Counted from the stretch's first letter, positions 1 through 8,863 are shown. The stretch: DNA of 64,000 nt from Massilia timonae CCUG 45783 (GCF_000315425.1 NZ_JH992923.1:272489-336488), one strand, 5' to 3'. Made by a program: numbers and translations. The notes: generated from the letters alone by a model not told the origin.

Positions 1-1
1 C

Positions 2-1036
2 CTTGGCGCCGGCTCGGTCATCATCGGCATGCACCACGACCAGGACATGCGCAACATGGGCGGCCTGCGCAAGTACATGCCGATCACCTGGATCACTTCG
101 CTGATCGGTTCGCTGGCCCTGATCGGTACCCCATTGTTCTCGGGCTTCTACTCGAAGGACTCGATCATCGAGGCGGTGCACGCAAGTAACCTGCCGGGCT
201 CGGGCTTCGCCAACTTCGCGGTGCTGGCCGGCGTGTTCGTCACGGCGTTCTACTCGTTCCGTATGTATTTCCTGGTGTTCCATGGCGAAGAGCGTTTTGG
301 CAAGGCACATGCACACGATCATCATGACGATCATGCGCATGCCAAAGCCGCCGCGCACGACCACGCCGATCCGCACGCACTGCACGATTCGGGCGCGCAC
401 CATGAGGAAGACGCGCACGACGACCATCACCACCACGGTCTGGCCCCGGGCCAGAAGCCGCACGAGTCGCCTTGGGTCGTGACCTTGCCGCTGATCCTGC
501 TGGCGATCCCGTCGGTCATCGTCGGCTACCTGGCGATCGGTCCTATGTTGCACGGTAACTTCTTCGATGGCGTGATCACCGTCAATCCTGCTCACCCTGC
601 GATGGCGGAACTGGGCGAGATGTTCCATGGCGCCGGCGCGATGGCCCTGCACGGCCTGCAGACCGCACCGTTCTGGCTGGCACTGGCAGGCGTCGTTGCC
701 GCCTACTACTGCTATATGGTCAATCCGCGCGTGCCGGCCTGGTTCTACGCCAAGCTCAAGCCGCTGCACACCCTGCTGGACAACAAGTACTACATGGATG
801 CGTTCAACCAGAAGTTCTTCGCTGGCGGCGCACTCGGCGTGGGCAAGGGCCTGTGGAATGTCGGCGACCGCGGCCTGATCGACGGCCTGGTCGTCAACGG
901 CAGCGCCAAACTGGTGGCCTGGTTCTCGACCATCACCAAGCGCGCGCAGACCGGTTACATCTATCACTATGCGTTCGTGATGATCGTCGGCGTACTGGCA
1001 GCGATGCTGTACTTCTTCCCGTTCTGGCGCGGTTAA
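2..1036 (+). CDS. nuoL: NADH-quinone oxidoreductase subunit L, 3' part
   Basis: C-terminal half of NuoL, an antiporter-like proton-pumping membrane subunit of respiratory complex I. The frame is open from base 2, so the gene begins outside the window. Seen: the GMHHDQDMRNMGGL stretch, the GTPLFSGFYSKD segment typical of NuoL, several hydrophobic helices, and the long C-terminal amphipathic/TM tail ending FPFWRG. Between two helices lies a loop (308-436) with 17 histidines in about 44 residues, mixed with Asp and Ala; similar His-rich loops are known in some betaproteobacterial NuoL, but this one is long. nuoM follows after 22 nt, so it is part of the nuo operon. Confidence in identity is very high; only the left edge is missing. 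Confidence 0.97.
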   Translation, partial: LGAGSVIIGMHHDQDMRNMGGLRKYMPITWITSLIGSLALIGTPLFSGFYSKDSIIEAVHASNLPGSGFANFAVLAGVFVTAFYSFRMYFLVFHGEERFGKAHAHDHHDDHAHAKAAAHDHADPHALHDSGAHHEEDAHDDHHHHGLAPGQKPHESPWVVTLPLILLAIPSVIVGYLAIGPMLHGNFFDGVITVNPAHPAMAELGEMFHGAGAMALHGLQTAPFWLALAGVVAAYYCYMVNPRVPAWFYAKLKPLHTLLDNKYYMDAFNQKFFAGGALGVGKGLWNVGDRGLIDGLVVNGSAKLVAWFSTITKRAQTGYIYHYAFVMIVGVLAAMLYFFPFWRG

Positions 1037-1058
1037 TCACAGGCAGAGATAAAGAAAA

Positions 1059-2561
1059 ATGATGCAGTCAACAATTTCTACGTTTCCACCGTACCTGAGC
1101 CTGGCGATCTGGCTCCCGATCCTGTTCGGCGTGCTGGTCCTGGCCATCGGCCGCGACAAGAACGCCGGGATGGTGCGCATGATGTCGCTGGTCGGCGCCG
1201 TCGTCAGCCTGCTGCCGACGATCCCGCTGATCGCCAATTTCGACAACGCCGCCCACGGCATGCAGTTCTATGAACAGGCGGCCTGGATCGAGCGCTTCAA
1301 CGTCTTCTACCGCCTCGGCGTGGACGGCCTGTCGCTGTGGTTCGTGCCGCTGACCGCCTTCATCACCATCATCGTGGTGCTGGCGGCGTGGCAGGTGATC
1401 GAAGAGCGCGTGGCCCAGTACATGGGCTCGTTCCTGATCCTGTCGGGCCTGATGATCGGCGTGTTCTGCGCGCTGGACGGCCTGCTGTTCTACTTCTTCT
1501 TCGAAGCCACCCTGATCCCGATGTACATCATCATCGGCGTGTTCGGCGGCCCGAACCGGGTGTATGCGGCATTCAAGTTCTTCCTGTACACCTTCTTCGG
1601 TTCGCTGCTGACCCTGGTCGCGATCGTCTACCTGTACACCCAGTCGCAAACGTTCGACATCCTGGCCTGGCATCAGTTGCCGCTGACGATGAAAGAGCAG
1701 ATCCTGATCTTCATCGCCTTCTTCATGGCCTTCGCCGTGAAAGTGCCGATGTGGCCGGTGCACACCTGGCTGCCGGATGCCCACGTCGAAGCGCCGACCG
1801 GCGGTTCGGTCGTGCTGGCCGCGATCATGCTGAAGCTGGGCGCCTACGGTTTCCTGCGGTTCTCGCTGCCGATCACCCCGGACGCATCGCAATACCTGGC
1901 GCCGGTCGTCATCGGTCTGTCGCTGGTGGCCGTGATCTACATCGGCCTGGTGGCCCTGGTGCAGAAAGACATGAAGAAACTGGTCGCCTATTCGTCGATC
2001 GCGCACATGGGCTTCGTGACCCTGGGCTTCTTCATGTTCAACGACCTGGGCGTGCAGGGCGGCCTGATGCAGGCGATCTCGCACGGCTTCGTGTCGGGCG
2101 CGATGTTCCTGTGCATCGGCGTGCTGTACGACCGCGTGCACTCGCGTGAAATCGCCGACTACGGCGGCGTGGTCAACACCATGCCGAAGTTCGCCGCCTT
2201 CGCCGTGCTGTTCTCGATGGCCAATGCCGGCCTGCCGGCGACCTCGGGCTTCATCGGCGAGTTCATGGTGATCCTGGGCGCGGTCGAGTTCAACTTCTGG
2301 ACCGGCGTCGCATCGGGCACCGCCCTGATCCTGGGCGCGGCTTACTCGCTGTGGATGGTCAAGCGCGTCGTGTTCGGCCCTGTCGCCAACAAGAAAGTCG
2401 CCGAGCTGACCGACCTGAACGGTCGCGAGTTCGCCATCCTGTCGGTGCTGGCAATCGCCACCCTGGCGATGGGCCTGTACCCGGCGCCGATCGCCGAGAC
2501 CCTGCAAGTGTCGGTCACCGACCTGCTTCAGCACGTCGCAGTCAGCAAAGTGCCTCAATAA
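1059..2561 (+). CDS. nuoM: NADH-quinone oxidoreductase subunit M
   Basis: NuoM, 500 aa, a full-length Mrp-antiporter-like proton channel subunit of complex I in the inner membrane. Seen: about 14 hydrophobic segments, the EATLIPMYIIIGVFGG motif with the conserved glutamate of TM5, the KVPMWPVHTWLPDAHVEAPT signature, and the QKDMKKLVAYSSIAHMG segment. The frame offers two adjacent ATG codons (1059 and 1062); either could start translation and only a weak purine-rich stretch precedes them. It sits between nuoL and nuoN (6 nt gap to nuoN), the normal order of the nuo operon. Confidence 0.98.
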   Translation: MMQSTISTFPPYLSLAIWLPILFGVLVLAIGRDKNAGMVRMMSLVGAVVSLLPTIPLIANFDNAAHGMQFYEQAAWIERFNVFYRLGVDGLSLWFVPLTAFITIIVVLAAWQVIEERVAQYMGSFLILSGLMIGVFCALDGLLFYFFFEATLIPMYIIIGVFGGPNRVYAAFKFFLYTFFGSLLTLVAIVYLYTQSQTFDILAWHQLPLTMKEQILIFIAFFMAFAVKVPMWPVHTWLPDAHVEAPTGGSVVLAAIMLKLGAYGFLRFSLPITPDASQYLAPVVIGLSLVAVIYIGLVALVQKDMKKLVAYSSIAHMGFVTLGFFMFNDLGVQGGLMQAISHGFVSGAMFLCIGVLYDRVHSREIADYGGVVNTMPKFAAFAVLFSMANAGLPATSGFIGEFMVILGAVEFNFWTGVASGTALILGAAYSLWMVKRVVFGPVANKKVAELTDLNGREFAILSVLAIATLAMGLYPAPIAETLQVSVTDLLQHVAVSKVPQ

Positions 2562-2567
2562 AACGCC

Positions 2568-4082
2568 ATGAATGAAATGAACTCGACCCTGTTATCGGCT
2601 GCCGACACCAATCTGGCGCCGGTCTATGCCGAAATCTTCCTGCTGATCGCGACGTCCGCGATCTTGCTGATCGACCTGTTCCTGAAGGAAGGCAAGCGCA
2701 ACCTGACCTATGGCCTGTCGCTGCTGGCGATCGGCGGCTGCGCGATCTTTTCCTTTATCGACTTCAACGGCGGCGCGACTGTCTATACGTTCAGTCATAT
2801 GTACGTGTCGGATCCGATGTCGAACCTGCTCAAGCTGTTCACCTACCTGGCCACGGCCATGACCATCGTCTACTCGCGCCAGTACGCCGGCGACCGCGGC
2901 ATGATGTCGGGTAACCTGGGCGGCGAGTTCTATTCGCTCGCGCTGTTCTCGATGCTGGGCCAGATGATCATGATCTCGGGTAACAGCATGCTGTCGATCT
3001 ACCTGGGCCTGGAACTGATGTCGCTGTCGCTGTACGCGCTGGTTGCGCTGCGCCGCGACCACGCGGTCTCGACCGAAGCCGCGATGAAGTACTTCATCCT
3101 CGGCGCCCTGGCATCGGGCTTCCTGCTGTACGGCATCTCGATGATCTACGGCGCGACCGGTTCGCTCGACATCAATGCGATCGCCCAGATCACCGCAGCC
3201 GAAGGCGCGAATCGCACCATCCTGGTGTTCGGCCTGGTGTTCGTGGTGGCCGGCCTGGCTTTCAAGCTGGGCGTGGTGCCGTTCCACATGTGGGTGCCGG
3301 ACGTCGTGCAGGGTTCGCCGACCGCCGTGACCCTGCTGCTGGGCGGCGCGCCGAAGATCGCCACCTTCGCCATCGTGATCCGCCTGCTGGCCGAAGCGCT
3401 GCCGTCGATGGCCTTCGACTGGCAGCAGATGCTGCTGGTGGTCGCCGTGCTGTCGCTGGCCTTCGGTAACGTCACCGCGATCGCGCAGACCAATATCAAG
3501 CGCATGTTGGCGTATTCGACCATCGCGCAGATGGGCTTCGTGGTGCTGGCCCTGGTGGTCGGCAACGTCGACGGCGACACCACCAATGCCGCCGCTGCCT
3601 ACAGCGCCGCGATGTACTACACCATCATCTACGTGCTGACCACGGTGGGCACCTTCGGCCTGATCATGATGCTGGCGCGCGCCGGCCACGAGGCGGAACT
3701 GATCAGCGACTTCAAGGGTCTCGGCAAGCGCAGCCCATGGTTCGCGATTGTCGCCACGATCCTGATGTTCTCGCTGGCCGGCGTGCCGCCGATGGTGGGC
3801 TTCATCGCCAAGTACGCCGTGATCCAGGCCGTCGCCAACGCCGGCATGGTGTGGCTGGCCGTCGTGGCCGTGATGTTCTCGCTGATCGGCGCGTTCTACT
3901 ACCTGCGCATCGTCAAGACGATCTGGTTCGACGAAGCGGTGGACACCGCCGCCATCTCGACCCCGACGGACATGCGCGTCATCATGTCGCTTAACGGCGT
4001 CGCCATCGTCGTGCTGGGCATCGTCCCGGGCGGCCTGCTGGCGATCTGCTACAGCGCCATGCAGGCGACCCTGGCGAACTGA
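2568..4082 (+). CDS. nuoN: NADH-quinone oxidoreductase subunit N
   Basis: NuoN, 504 aa, the third antiporter-like proton-pumping subunit of complex I. Seen: multi-helix membrane protein with ELMSLSLYALVALRRD, the FKLGVVPFHMWVPDVVQGSPT signature (loop before the channel helix) and QTNIKRMLAYSTIAQMGF, all characteristic of NuoN. Length is normal for the family. The start 6 nt after the nuoM stop is the first of two near-adjacent ATGs (MNEMNS); the second, 9 nt on, is an alternative. The DUF2818 gene follows after 10 nt, so the complex I operon probably ends with that gene. Confidence 0.98.
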   Translation: MNEMNSTLLSAADTNLAPVYAEIFLLIATSAILLIDLFLKEGKRNLTYGLSLLAIGGCAIFSFIDFNGGATVYTFSHMYVSDPMSNLLKLFTYLATAMTIVYSRQYAGDRGMMSGNLGGEFYSLALFSMLGQMIMISGNSMLSIYLGLELMSLSLYALVALRRDHAVSTEAAMKYFILGALASGFLLYGISMIYGATGSLDINAIAQITAAEGANRTILVFGLVFVVAGLAFKLGVVPFHMWVPDVVQGSPTAVTLLLGGAPKIATFAIVIRLLAEALPSMAFDWQQMLLVVAVLSLAFGNVTAIAQTNIKRMLAYSTIAQMGFVVLALVVGNVDGDTTNAAAAYSAAMYYTIIYVLTTVGTFGLIMMLARAGHEAELISDFKGLGKRSPWFAIVATILMFSLAGVPPMVGFIAKYAVIQAVANAGMVWLAVVAVMFSLIGAFYYLRIVKTIWFDEAVDTAAISTPTDMRVIMSLNGVAIVVLGIVPGGLLAICYSAMQATLAN

Positions 4083-4092
4083 GGCTGGCCAT

Positions 4093-4416
4093 ATGGATAG
4101 CTCGCTGGCCGCATTGCTGGTGATTGCCCTCGCGCTGGCGGGGGCCAATCTGCCGTTCGTGAACGAGCGCCTGTTCGGGCTCGTGCCGGTCCCCGGCGGC
4201 AAGGGGGCAGGGGAGCCGCGCAACAAGGTCTTCGCGCTGCGCCTGCTCGAGCTGGTGGTGCTGTACTTCGTGGTCGGCCTGGTCGCCAAGCTGCTGGAAT
4301 CGCGCATCGGTTCGGTGTTCGTGCAGACCTGGGAGTTTTATGCGGTCACCGGCTGCATGTTCCTGGTGCTGGCGTTTCCGGGCTTCGTGCTGCGGTATAT
4401 GCGCAAGCGGCGCTAG
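4093..4416 (+). CDS. DUF2818 family membrane protein
   Basis: Small membrane protein of 107 aa that matches DUF2818, a family found directly downstream of nuoN in betaproteobacteria. Seen: three hydrophobic segments (about 5-20, 55-75 and 85-102), the NLPFVNERLFGLVP stretch after the first helix and a basic C-terminus (YMRKRR). It lies 10 nt after nuoN on the same strand and is most likely cotranscribed with the nuo operon. Its role is not known; the conserved position suggests assembly or stability of complex I, which is an inference. The next gene is over 200 nt away, beyond a palindromic repeat. Confidence 0.9.
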   Translation: MDSSLAALLVIALALAGANLPFVNERLFGLVPVPGGKGAGEPRNKVFALRLLELVVLYFVVGLVAKLLESRIGSVFVQTWEFYAVTGCMFLVLAFPGFVLRYMRKRR

Positions 4417-4437
4417 ATTAGTTAGGTAAAGCAAGCA

Positions 4438-4522
4438 CGTCGTTCCCGCGCAGGCGGGAACCTAAGTTTGTCAGCGTATCGATAACGCGAGCACACTTGG
4501 GTTCCCGCCTCCGCGGGAAGTC
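4438..4522. repeat. Palindromic intergenic repeat, copy 1
   Basis: An 85-bp element made of two palindromic half-sites, CGTTCCCGCGCAGGCGGGAA at its left end and TTCCCGCCTCCGCGGGAA at its right, which are also inverted relative to each other (the CCTAAGT arm faces ACTTGGG). The transcript could fold as two small hairpins or one long stem. A second copy lies at 49928-50015 with the same arrangement and nearly the same sequence. The form resembles REP/BIME-like elements and the ATTCCC(N8)GGGAAT dRS3-type repeats of Neisseria. It fills the gap between the nuo operon and the NUDIX gene and may also act as a transcript end. Confidence 0.8.
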
Positions 4523-4552
4523 TTTTTTTGCAGTGCCAAAAAAGACGTTTTT
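4520..4552 (+). terminator. Possible terminator after the nuo operon
   Basis: Stem GTCTTTTTT (4520-4528) pairs with AAAAAAGAC (4538-4546) around a 9-nt loop and is followed by a run of five T after one G. The stem is A/T rich and therefore weak, but position and T-run fit an end point for nuo-operon transcripts. Confidence 0.35.
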
Positions 4553-4629
4553 GGGCCAACGAATCTGGAAGCAGTGCAGGCTCCGCTGTCAGTGCGTTTG
4601 GCTTATGATTCTCACTATCTGCGTATCGT

Positions 4630-5196
4630 ATGGAGTCCATAGTGTCGGATCTGAAAGAAACCCGCATCGACGGCGGCGTCGTCTACGACGGCCATTTCCT
4701 GAAAGTCGAGAAAGACCGCATCCGCCTGCCGGACGGCTCGGAGAGCCAGCGCGAGTTCTTCCGTCACCCTGGTGCGGTCGTGATCCTGCCGCTGCTGCCC
4801 GACGGCCGGGTGCTGCTCGAGCGCCAGTTCCGCTATCCGAACTCGCAGGTCTTCATCGAATTCCCGGCCGGGAAGATCGACCCGGGCGAAGACCACCTCG
4901 AATGCGCGAAGCGCGAGCTCAGGGAAGAAACCGGCTACACGGCGGGACGCTGGCGCTTCGTCTGCACCATCCATAACGCGATCGCCTATTCGGACGAGCA
5001 CCTCGAGATCTTCGTGGCCGAAGACCTGAGCGCGGGCGAACAGCAGCTCGACGCGGGCGAATTCCTGGAGCTCTTCAGCGCCACCGTGCCCGAGCTGCTC
5101 GAGATGGTGCGCAAGGGCGAGATCACGGACGTGAAAACGATCATCGGCACCTTCTGGCTCGAGAAGATCCTGGCCGGCGACTGGACGCCTGCCTGA
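4630..5196 (+). CDS. NUDIX hydrolase, ADP-ribose pyrophosphatase type
   Basis: A 188-aa NUDIX hydrolase resembling NudF-type ADP-ribose pyrophosphatases, which cleave nucleoside diphosphate sugars to NMP and sugar phosphate. Seen: the full Nudix box GX5EX7REUXEEXGU at residues 81-103, with G81, E87, R95-E96 and E99-E100, which bind the metals. The upstream segment RQFRYPNSQVFIEFPAGKID is typical of the ADP-ribose subgroup, as is the normal length. The ATG at 4630 is used here; a GTG at 4642 is a possible alternative because no strong ribosome site is visible. It is followed 5 nt later by a secreted protein gene. Substrate is inferred from subgroup motifs only. Confidence 0.88.
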   Translation: MESIVSDLKETRIDGGVVYDGHFLKVEKDRIRLPDGSESQREFFRHPGAVVILPLLPDGRVLLERQFRYPNSQVFIEFPAGKIDPGEDHLECAKRELREETGYTAGRWRFVCTIHNAIAYSDEHLEIFVAEDLSAGEQQLDAGEFLELFSATVPELLEMVRKGEITDVKTIIGTFWLEKILAGDWTPA

Positions 5197-5201
5197 CCAT
5201 C

Positions 5202-5915
5202 ATGCGGCCGTGTCGGAGCCTGGCCTTGCTGTCGGCCGCGTTGGGGATTCTGGCCGCCGCCCCGGCAGTAGCCCAGGCCCGCACCCCGTTCCAGGCGCAA
5301 TGCGAGGACACCATCGGCGAGACGATCTCGGTCCTGTCCAGCCGCAGCGAAGGCTACCGCATCGACAACACGCGTTCCTACTTCGACCTGACCCGCCTGA
5401 AAGGCAGCGTGCGCCGTGGGTCCTGGGTGCTGGGCCTGACGCATACCGAGGCCCGGGTGAGCATCAAGGTCGGCGGGCGCATGTTGACGGACGGGGCCAG
5501 CGGCTACGAATGCGTGGCGCCGCGCATGGACGTCAACCTGTATTACGCGCCGATCGTGATCTATGTCAGCCGCGAGTTTCCGCCGGGATCGTGTTCGTAC
5601 CGGGAAGTGCTGGCCCACGAGATGCGCCACCTGCAGACCTACCAGGATTTCCTGCCGAAGGCCGAAGCCATCGTGCGCGCCCGCCTGGCGGCGCGCTTCG
5701 CCGGCAAGCCGTTGTATGCGCCGATCGGCCAGGCACGATCTCTGCTCCAGCGCGAAGTCGACCGCAGCTGGATGCCCTACATTAAACGTGAGATGGAAAA
5801 AGTCGAAGTATTGCAGGCGGCCATTGATACGCCGCAGGAATACGCCCGCCTGGGCAAGGTTTGCGCAGGTGAGGTACAGTCTTTGCTTAGACAGGCATCA
5901 CGAAGCAGTTCATGA
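5202..5915 (+). CDS. Secreted protein with HExxH motif (putative metallopeptidase)
   Basis: A 237-aa protein of unrecognised family with a clear Sec signal peptide (about residues 1-26, ending PAVAQA). The mature part contains HEMRH at 139-143, a zincin-type HExxH motif inside a helical stretch (YREVLAHEMRHLQTYQ), so a periplasmic zinc metallopeptidase or a decayed relative is plausible. A third zinc ligand cannot be assigned by eye. It begins 5 nt after the NUDIX gene and its stop overlaps the ispD start by 4 nt (ATGA), so it is probably cotranscribed with ispD-ispF. Peptidase activity is inference. Confidence 0.7.
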   Translation: MRPCRSLALLSAALGILAAAPAVAQARTPFQAQCEDTIGETISVLSSRSEGYRIDNTRSYFDLTRLKGSVRRGSWVLGLTHTEARVSIKVGGRMLTDGASGYECVAPRMDVNLYYAPIVIYVSREFPPGSCSYREVLAHEMRHLQTYQDFLPKAEAIVRARLAARFAGKPLYAPIGQARSLLQREVDRSWMPYIKREMEKVEVLQAAIDTPQEYARLGKVCAGEVQSLLRQASRSSS

Positions 5916-6649
5916 CCACCGAACAAGCAAACGAAACGAACACGGCAGTGCAGCAGCATGTCGCCCTCATTCCGGCGGCCGGCGTCGGCGCCCGCATGGC
6001 GGCCGGCAGTCCCAAGCAATACCTGGCCATCGGCGCCAAGCCCATGCTGCGTCACACGGTCGACGCGTTTCTATCCAGCCCGCTCATCGCCCACACCTAT
6101 GTGGTGGTGAGCGCGGACGACCCCTTCATCGACGGCGTGCTGCCCGACGCAAGGGAGCCGGGCAGCCGGGTCACCGTGCTGCGCTGCGGCGGCGCCACCC
6201 GCATGGAGTCGATCCGCAACGGCCTGCATGCGCTGGCCGGCGTGCTCGGCGCACAAGACCGCGTGCTGGTGCACGACGCCGCCCGGCCGGGGCTGAACGC
6301 CGCGCTGATCGAACGCCTGATCGTCGAGACCGGCGACCACGCGGCCGGCGGCCTGCTGGCGCTGCCGGTGGTCGATACCGTCAAGCGCCGGGGCGACGAC
6401 GGCGTCGCCACCGTCCCGCGCGACGGGCTGTGGCTGGCCCAGACCCCGCAAATGTTTTCCTACGCGCTGCTGTGCCGCGCGCTCGACGCGGCGCTCGACC
6501 CGGCCGCGATCACCGACGACGCCAGCGCCGTCGAGGCGCTGGGCCTGGCCCCGCGACTGGTCGAAGGCCATCCGCGCAACCTGAAAGTCACGCTGCCATC
6601 CGACATCCGCATCGCCGAGATGTACCTGGCGCTCGATTCCACCATTTGA
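5912..6649 (+). CDS. ispD: 2-C-methyl-D-erythritol 4-phosphate cytidylyltransferase
   Basis: IspD, 245 aa, transfers CMP from CTP to MEP in the non-mevalonate isoprenoid pathway (cytoplasm). Seen: the N-terminal nucleotide-binding loop [21 protein letters not shown], the [15 protein letters not shown] segment and the [11 protein letters not shown] signature of the family, plus TVKRRGDDG and LAQTPQMF. The start overlaps the preceding stop by 4 nt (ATGA), indicating translational coupling. ispF follows after 19 nt, the common betaproteobacterial ispDF arrangement. Confidence 0.97.
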   Translation: MTTEQANETNTAVQQHVALIPAAGVGARMAAGSPKQYLAIGAKPMLRHTVDAFLSSPLIAHTYVVVSADDPFIDGVLPDAREPGSRVTVLRCGGATRMESIRNGLHALAGVLGAQDRVLVHDAARPGLNAALIERLIVETGDHAAGGLLALPVVDTVKRRGDDGVATVPRDGLWLAQTPQMFSYALLCRALDAALDPAAITDDASAVEALGLAPRLVEGHPRNLKVTLPSDIRIAEMYLALDSTI

Positions 6650-6668
6650 CCGACACGAACCACACACC

Positions 6669-7190
6669 ATGGCACTCGCATCCTACAACCCCCATCCTCC
6701 GTTTCGCATCGGCACCGGCTACGACAACCACGCGCTGGTCGAAGGCCGCAAGCTGATCGTCGGCGGCGTCACCATTCCGCACCGCCTGGGCCTGCTGGGC
6801 CATTCCGACGCCGACGTGCTGCTGCATGCGATCATCGATTCGCTGCTGGGCGCGGCTGCGCTGGGGGACATCGGCAAGCACTTCCCGGACACCGACCCGA
6901 TGTTCGCCGGCGCCGATTCGCGCACCCTGCTGCGCGAAGTCGCGCACCGGGTGTTGAACTCGGGCTACACCATCGGCAATATCGACGCCACCATCATCGC
7001 CCAGCAGCCGAAGATGGCGCCGCACATCCCGCTGATGGTCTCGCGCATCGCCGAAGACCTGGGCGTGTCGCCGCAGCAGGTGAACATCAAGGCCAAGACC
7101 AACGAAAAGCTGGGTTACCTGGGCCGCGAAGAAGGCATGGCGGCGCACTCGACCGCGCTGCTGATCCGGGCCGCCAACGAGGCGTCTTGA
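6669..7190 (+). CDS. ispF: 2-C-methyl-D-erythritol 2,4-cyclodiphosphate synthase
   Basis: IspF, 173 aa, cyclises CDP-ME 2-phosphate to MEcPP and CMP in the MEP pathway. Seen: [15 protein letters not shown], carrying the zinc-binding Asp and His, [29 protein letters not shown] (the family signature), [13 protein letters not shown], and [15 protein letters not shown] near the C-terminus. The N-terminus is about ten residues longer than the shortest homologues. It lies 19 nt after ispD and completes the pair; the next gene has its own promoter. Confidence 0.97.
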   Translation: MALASYNPHPPFRIGTGYDNHALVEGRKLIVGGVTIPHRLGLLGHSDADVLLHAIIDSLLGAAALGDIGKHFPDTDPMFAGADSRTLLREVAHRVLNSGYTIGNIDATIIAQQPKMAPHIPLMVSRIAEDLGVSPQQVNIKAKTNEKLGYLGREEGMAAHSTALLIRAANEAS

Positions 7191-7206
7191 AGCGGTATTG
7201 ACGGGC

Positions 7207-7237
7207 TTCGGCAAAGGTCGAAAAGGCAATCTATAAT
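7207..7237 (+). promoter_or_regulatory. Promoter with perfect -10 almost touching the MFS start codon
   Basis: TATAAT at 7232-7237 lies 6 nt before the ATG at 7244; a weak -35-like TTCGGC is at 7207-7212 (spacer 19). Transcription would be expected to begin at or within a base or two of the A of the ATG, giving a leaderless mRNA. No Shine-Dalgarno sequence lies between the -10 and the ATG. Confidence 0.55.
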
Positions 7238-7243
7238 TGCCTG

Positions 7244-8524
7244 ATGACCAACGCCAACCCGACACCGCCGTTCGATCCCTCTCCGCGCGCGGCCTGGACC
7301 CTGATCCTGGTCGCCAGCGCCATCATGATGATCACGATGGGCGCGCGGCTGACCAGCGGCCTGTTCCTGTCGCCGCTGAACACCGCGACCGGGCTCGGCG
7401 TGGCCAGCATCAGTTTCGTGATGGCGGTGGCCCAGCTGATGTGGGGCGCGGCCCAGCCGGTCTTCGGCGCCGTCGCCGACAAGTACGGGCCGGGCAGGGT
7501 GATCGCCCTCGGCGGCCTGATGCTGGCGGCGGGCACCGCCGCCACGCCCTTCGTCGATTCGCAGTGGGCGCTGCTGCTGACCATGGGCTTTCTCTCGGCG
7601 GCCGGGGCCGGCGCCGGCAGCTTCTCGATCCTGATCGGCGCTACCGCCCAGCGCCTGCCCGCCGAGCGGCGCGCCTTCGCCTCGGGTTTCATCAACGCCG
7701 GCGGCTCTTTCGGCCAGTTCGTGTTCGCGCCGCTGATGGGCGCCATCATCGCCGGCGCCGGCTGGATCTGGGCCATGCTCACCATGGCCGCCGCCACCTT
7801 GCTGACCATTCCGCTGGCCTGGCCGCTGCGCGGCAGGAAAGCCGCCGCTGCCTCTCCCGTCAGTCCTGCCGGCGCCGCGCCTGCCGCGTCCCAGCCGGCT
7901 CCGCCTTCGGTCTCGCTCGGCCAGCAGCTGCGCCAGGCCATGCGCGACCGCAGCTATATCTGCCTGCACCTGGGCTTCTTCACCTGCGGCTTCCACATCG
8001 CCTTCCTGGTCACCCACCTGCCGGGCGAGGTCGCGCTGTGCGGCCTGCCGGCCAGCGTCTCGGCCACGGCCCTGGCGCTGATCGGCCTGTTCAACATCGC
8101 CGGCAGCCTGGGCGCCGGGATGCTGGCTTCGCGCTACCGCATGAAGTCGCTGCTGTTCTGGATCTATGCCAGCCGCGCCGTGCTGGTCGCCTTGTACCTG
8201 CTGGCGCCGAAGACCGCATGGACCTTCTACCTGTTCGCCGCCGCGCTCGGGGCCACCTGGCTGGCCACCGTGCCGCCGACGGCCGGCCTGGTCGGCAAGC
8301 TGTTCGGCGTGCGCTACCTGGCCACGCTGTTCGGCATGACCCTGCTGTCGCACCAGATCGGCGGCTTCTTCGGCGCCTGGCTGGGCGGCCTGGCCATCGT
8401 GCACACGGGCGACTACAGCTGGATGTGGTATGCAGACATGGCGCTGGCGCTGGCCGCGGCCCTGGTGAACCTGCCGATCCGCGAAGCGGCGGTGGTGCGC
8501 CCGCCCAAGCTGGCGGGGGCCTAG
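7244..8524 (+). CDS. MFS transporter
   Basis: A 426-aa major facilitator superfamily permease of the inner membrane. Seen: about 12 hydrophobic segments in two halves separated by a polar, Ala/Pro/Ser-rich linker near residues 200-225, the AVADKYGPGRVIALGG loop between TM2 and TM3 (the MFS G-X-X-X-D-R/K-X-G-R-R/K motif), and a second-half ASRYRMKSLLF loop. It resembles the oxalate/formate antiporter-type MFS group, but the substrate cannot be told. The start codon follows a perfect -10 box by 6 nt with no ribosome site, suggesting leaderless translation. A small gene starts 2 nt after its stop. Confidence 0.85.
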   Translation: MTNANPTPPFDPSPRAAWTLILVASAIMMITMGARLTSGLFLSPLNTATGLGVASISFVMAVAQLMWGAAQPVFGAVADKYGPGRVIALGGLMLAAGTAATPFVDSQWALLLTMGFLSAAGAGAGSFSILIGATAQRLPAERRAFASGFINAGGSFGQFVFAPLMGAIIAGAGWIWAMLTMAAATLLTIPLAWPLRGRKAAAASPVSPAGAAPAASQPAPPSVSLGQQLRQAMRDRSYICLHLGFFTCGFHIAFLVTHLPGEVALCGLPASVSATALALIGLFNIAGSLGAGMLASRYRMKSLLFWIYASRAVLVALYLLAPKTAWTFYLFAAALGATWLATVPPTAGLVGKLFGVRYLATLFGMTLLSHQIGGFFGAWLGGLAIVHTGDYSWMWYADMALALAAALVNLPIREAAVVRPPKLAGA

Positions 8525-8526
8525 GC

Positions 8527-8835
8527 GTGGCGCGCGACGCCTGGGCTTACCGCGAGGTGGCGGTCGAATCGGCATTGGATGCGCGCACCGGCAAGCCGCG
8601 CATCCGGCCGGTGTCGGGGCAAGCCTTCGCGACCGATATGCGGGTGCAGTGTTCGCGCAGCCTGCTCGATACGGCGCGCTATCCCCTGGGCACGCGCTTC
8701 CTGCTGTCGGTGCGCATCTCCGACCGCCAGGGGGGCGAGCCTTTCCTGTATGCCTGGCATGGCGACCCGGTGGCCGTCATGAGCAAGCCGCAGGTGAAGC
8801 GCTTCCTGGAGATGTACCGGCGCCTGCGGCTGTAG
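8527..8835 (+). CDS. Small hypothetical protein, GTG start
   Basis: A 102-aa soluble protein starting with GTG at 8527, 2 nt after the MFS stop. It begins VARDAWAYREVAVESAL and has no membrane segment; residues near SGQAFATDMRVQCSRSLL and FLLSVRISDRQGG look like alternating beta strands of a compact fold. No family recognised. The in-frame reading upstream of the GTG is arginine- and proline-rich out-of-frame MFS sequence, so the GTG is the sensible start. Close spacing suggests cotranscription with the transporter. Confidence 0.65.
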   Translation: MARDAWAYREVAVESALDARTGKPRIRPVSGQAFATDMRVQCSRSLLDTARYPLGTRFLLSVRISDRQGGEPFLYAWHGDPVAVMSKPQVKRFLEMYRRLRL

Positions 8836-8837
8836 GC

Positions 8838-8863
8838 GAAAAAAAAGGCCGCGGAGCGCGGCC
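8838..8863 (-). terminator. Rho-independent terminator for the nuoA unit
   Basis: Stem GGCCGCG (8847-8853) and CGCGGCC (8857-8863) with a 3-nt loop, flanked on the left by nine A (8838-8846). Read on the minus strand this is a G/C hairpin followed by a U-run, right after the stop of the small gene at 8872. Confidence 0.85.

Noticed and set aside
7237..8526. Longer frame upstream of the small gene at 8527
   Set aside because: It reads the MFS gene out of frame (Arg/Gly/Pro-rich); the GTG at 8527 is where protein-like sequence begins.
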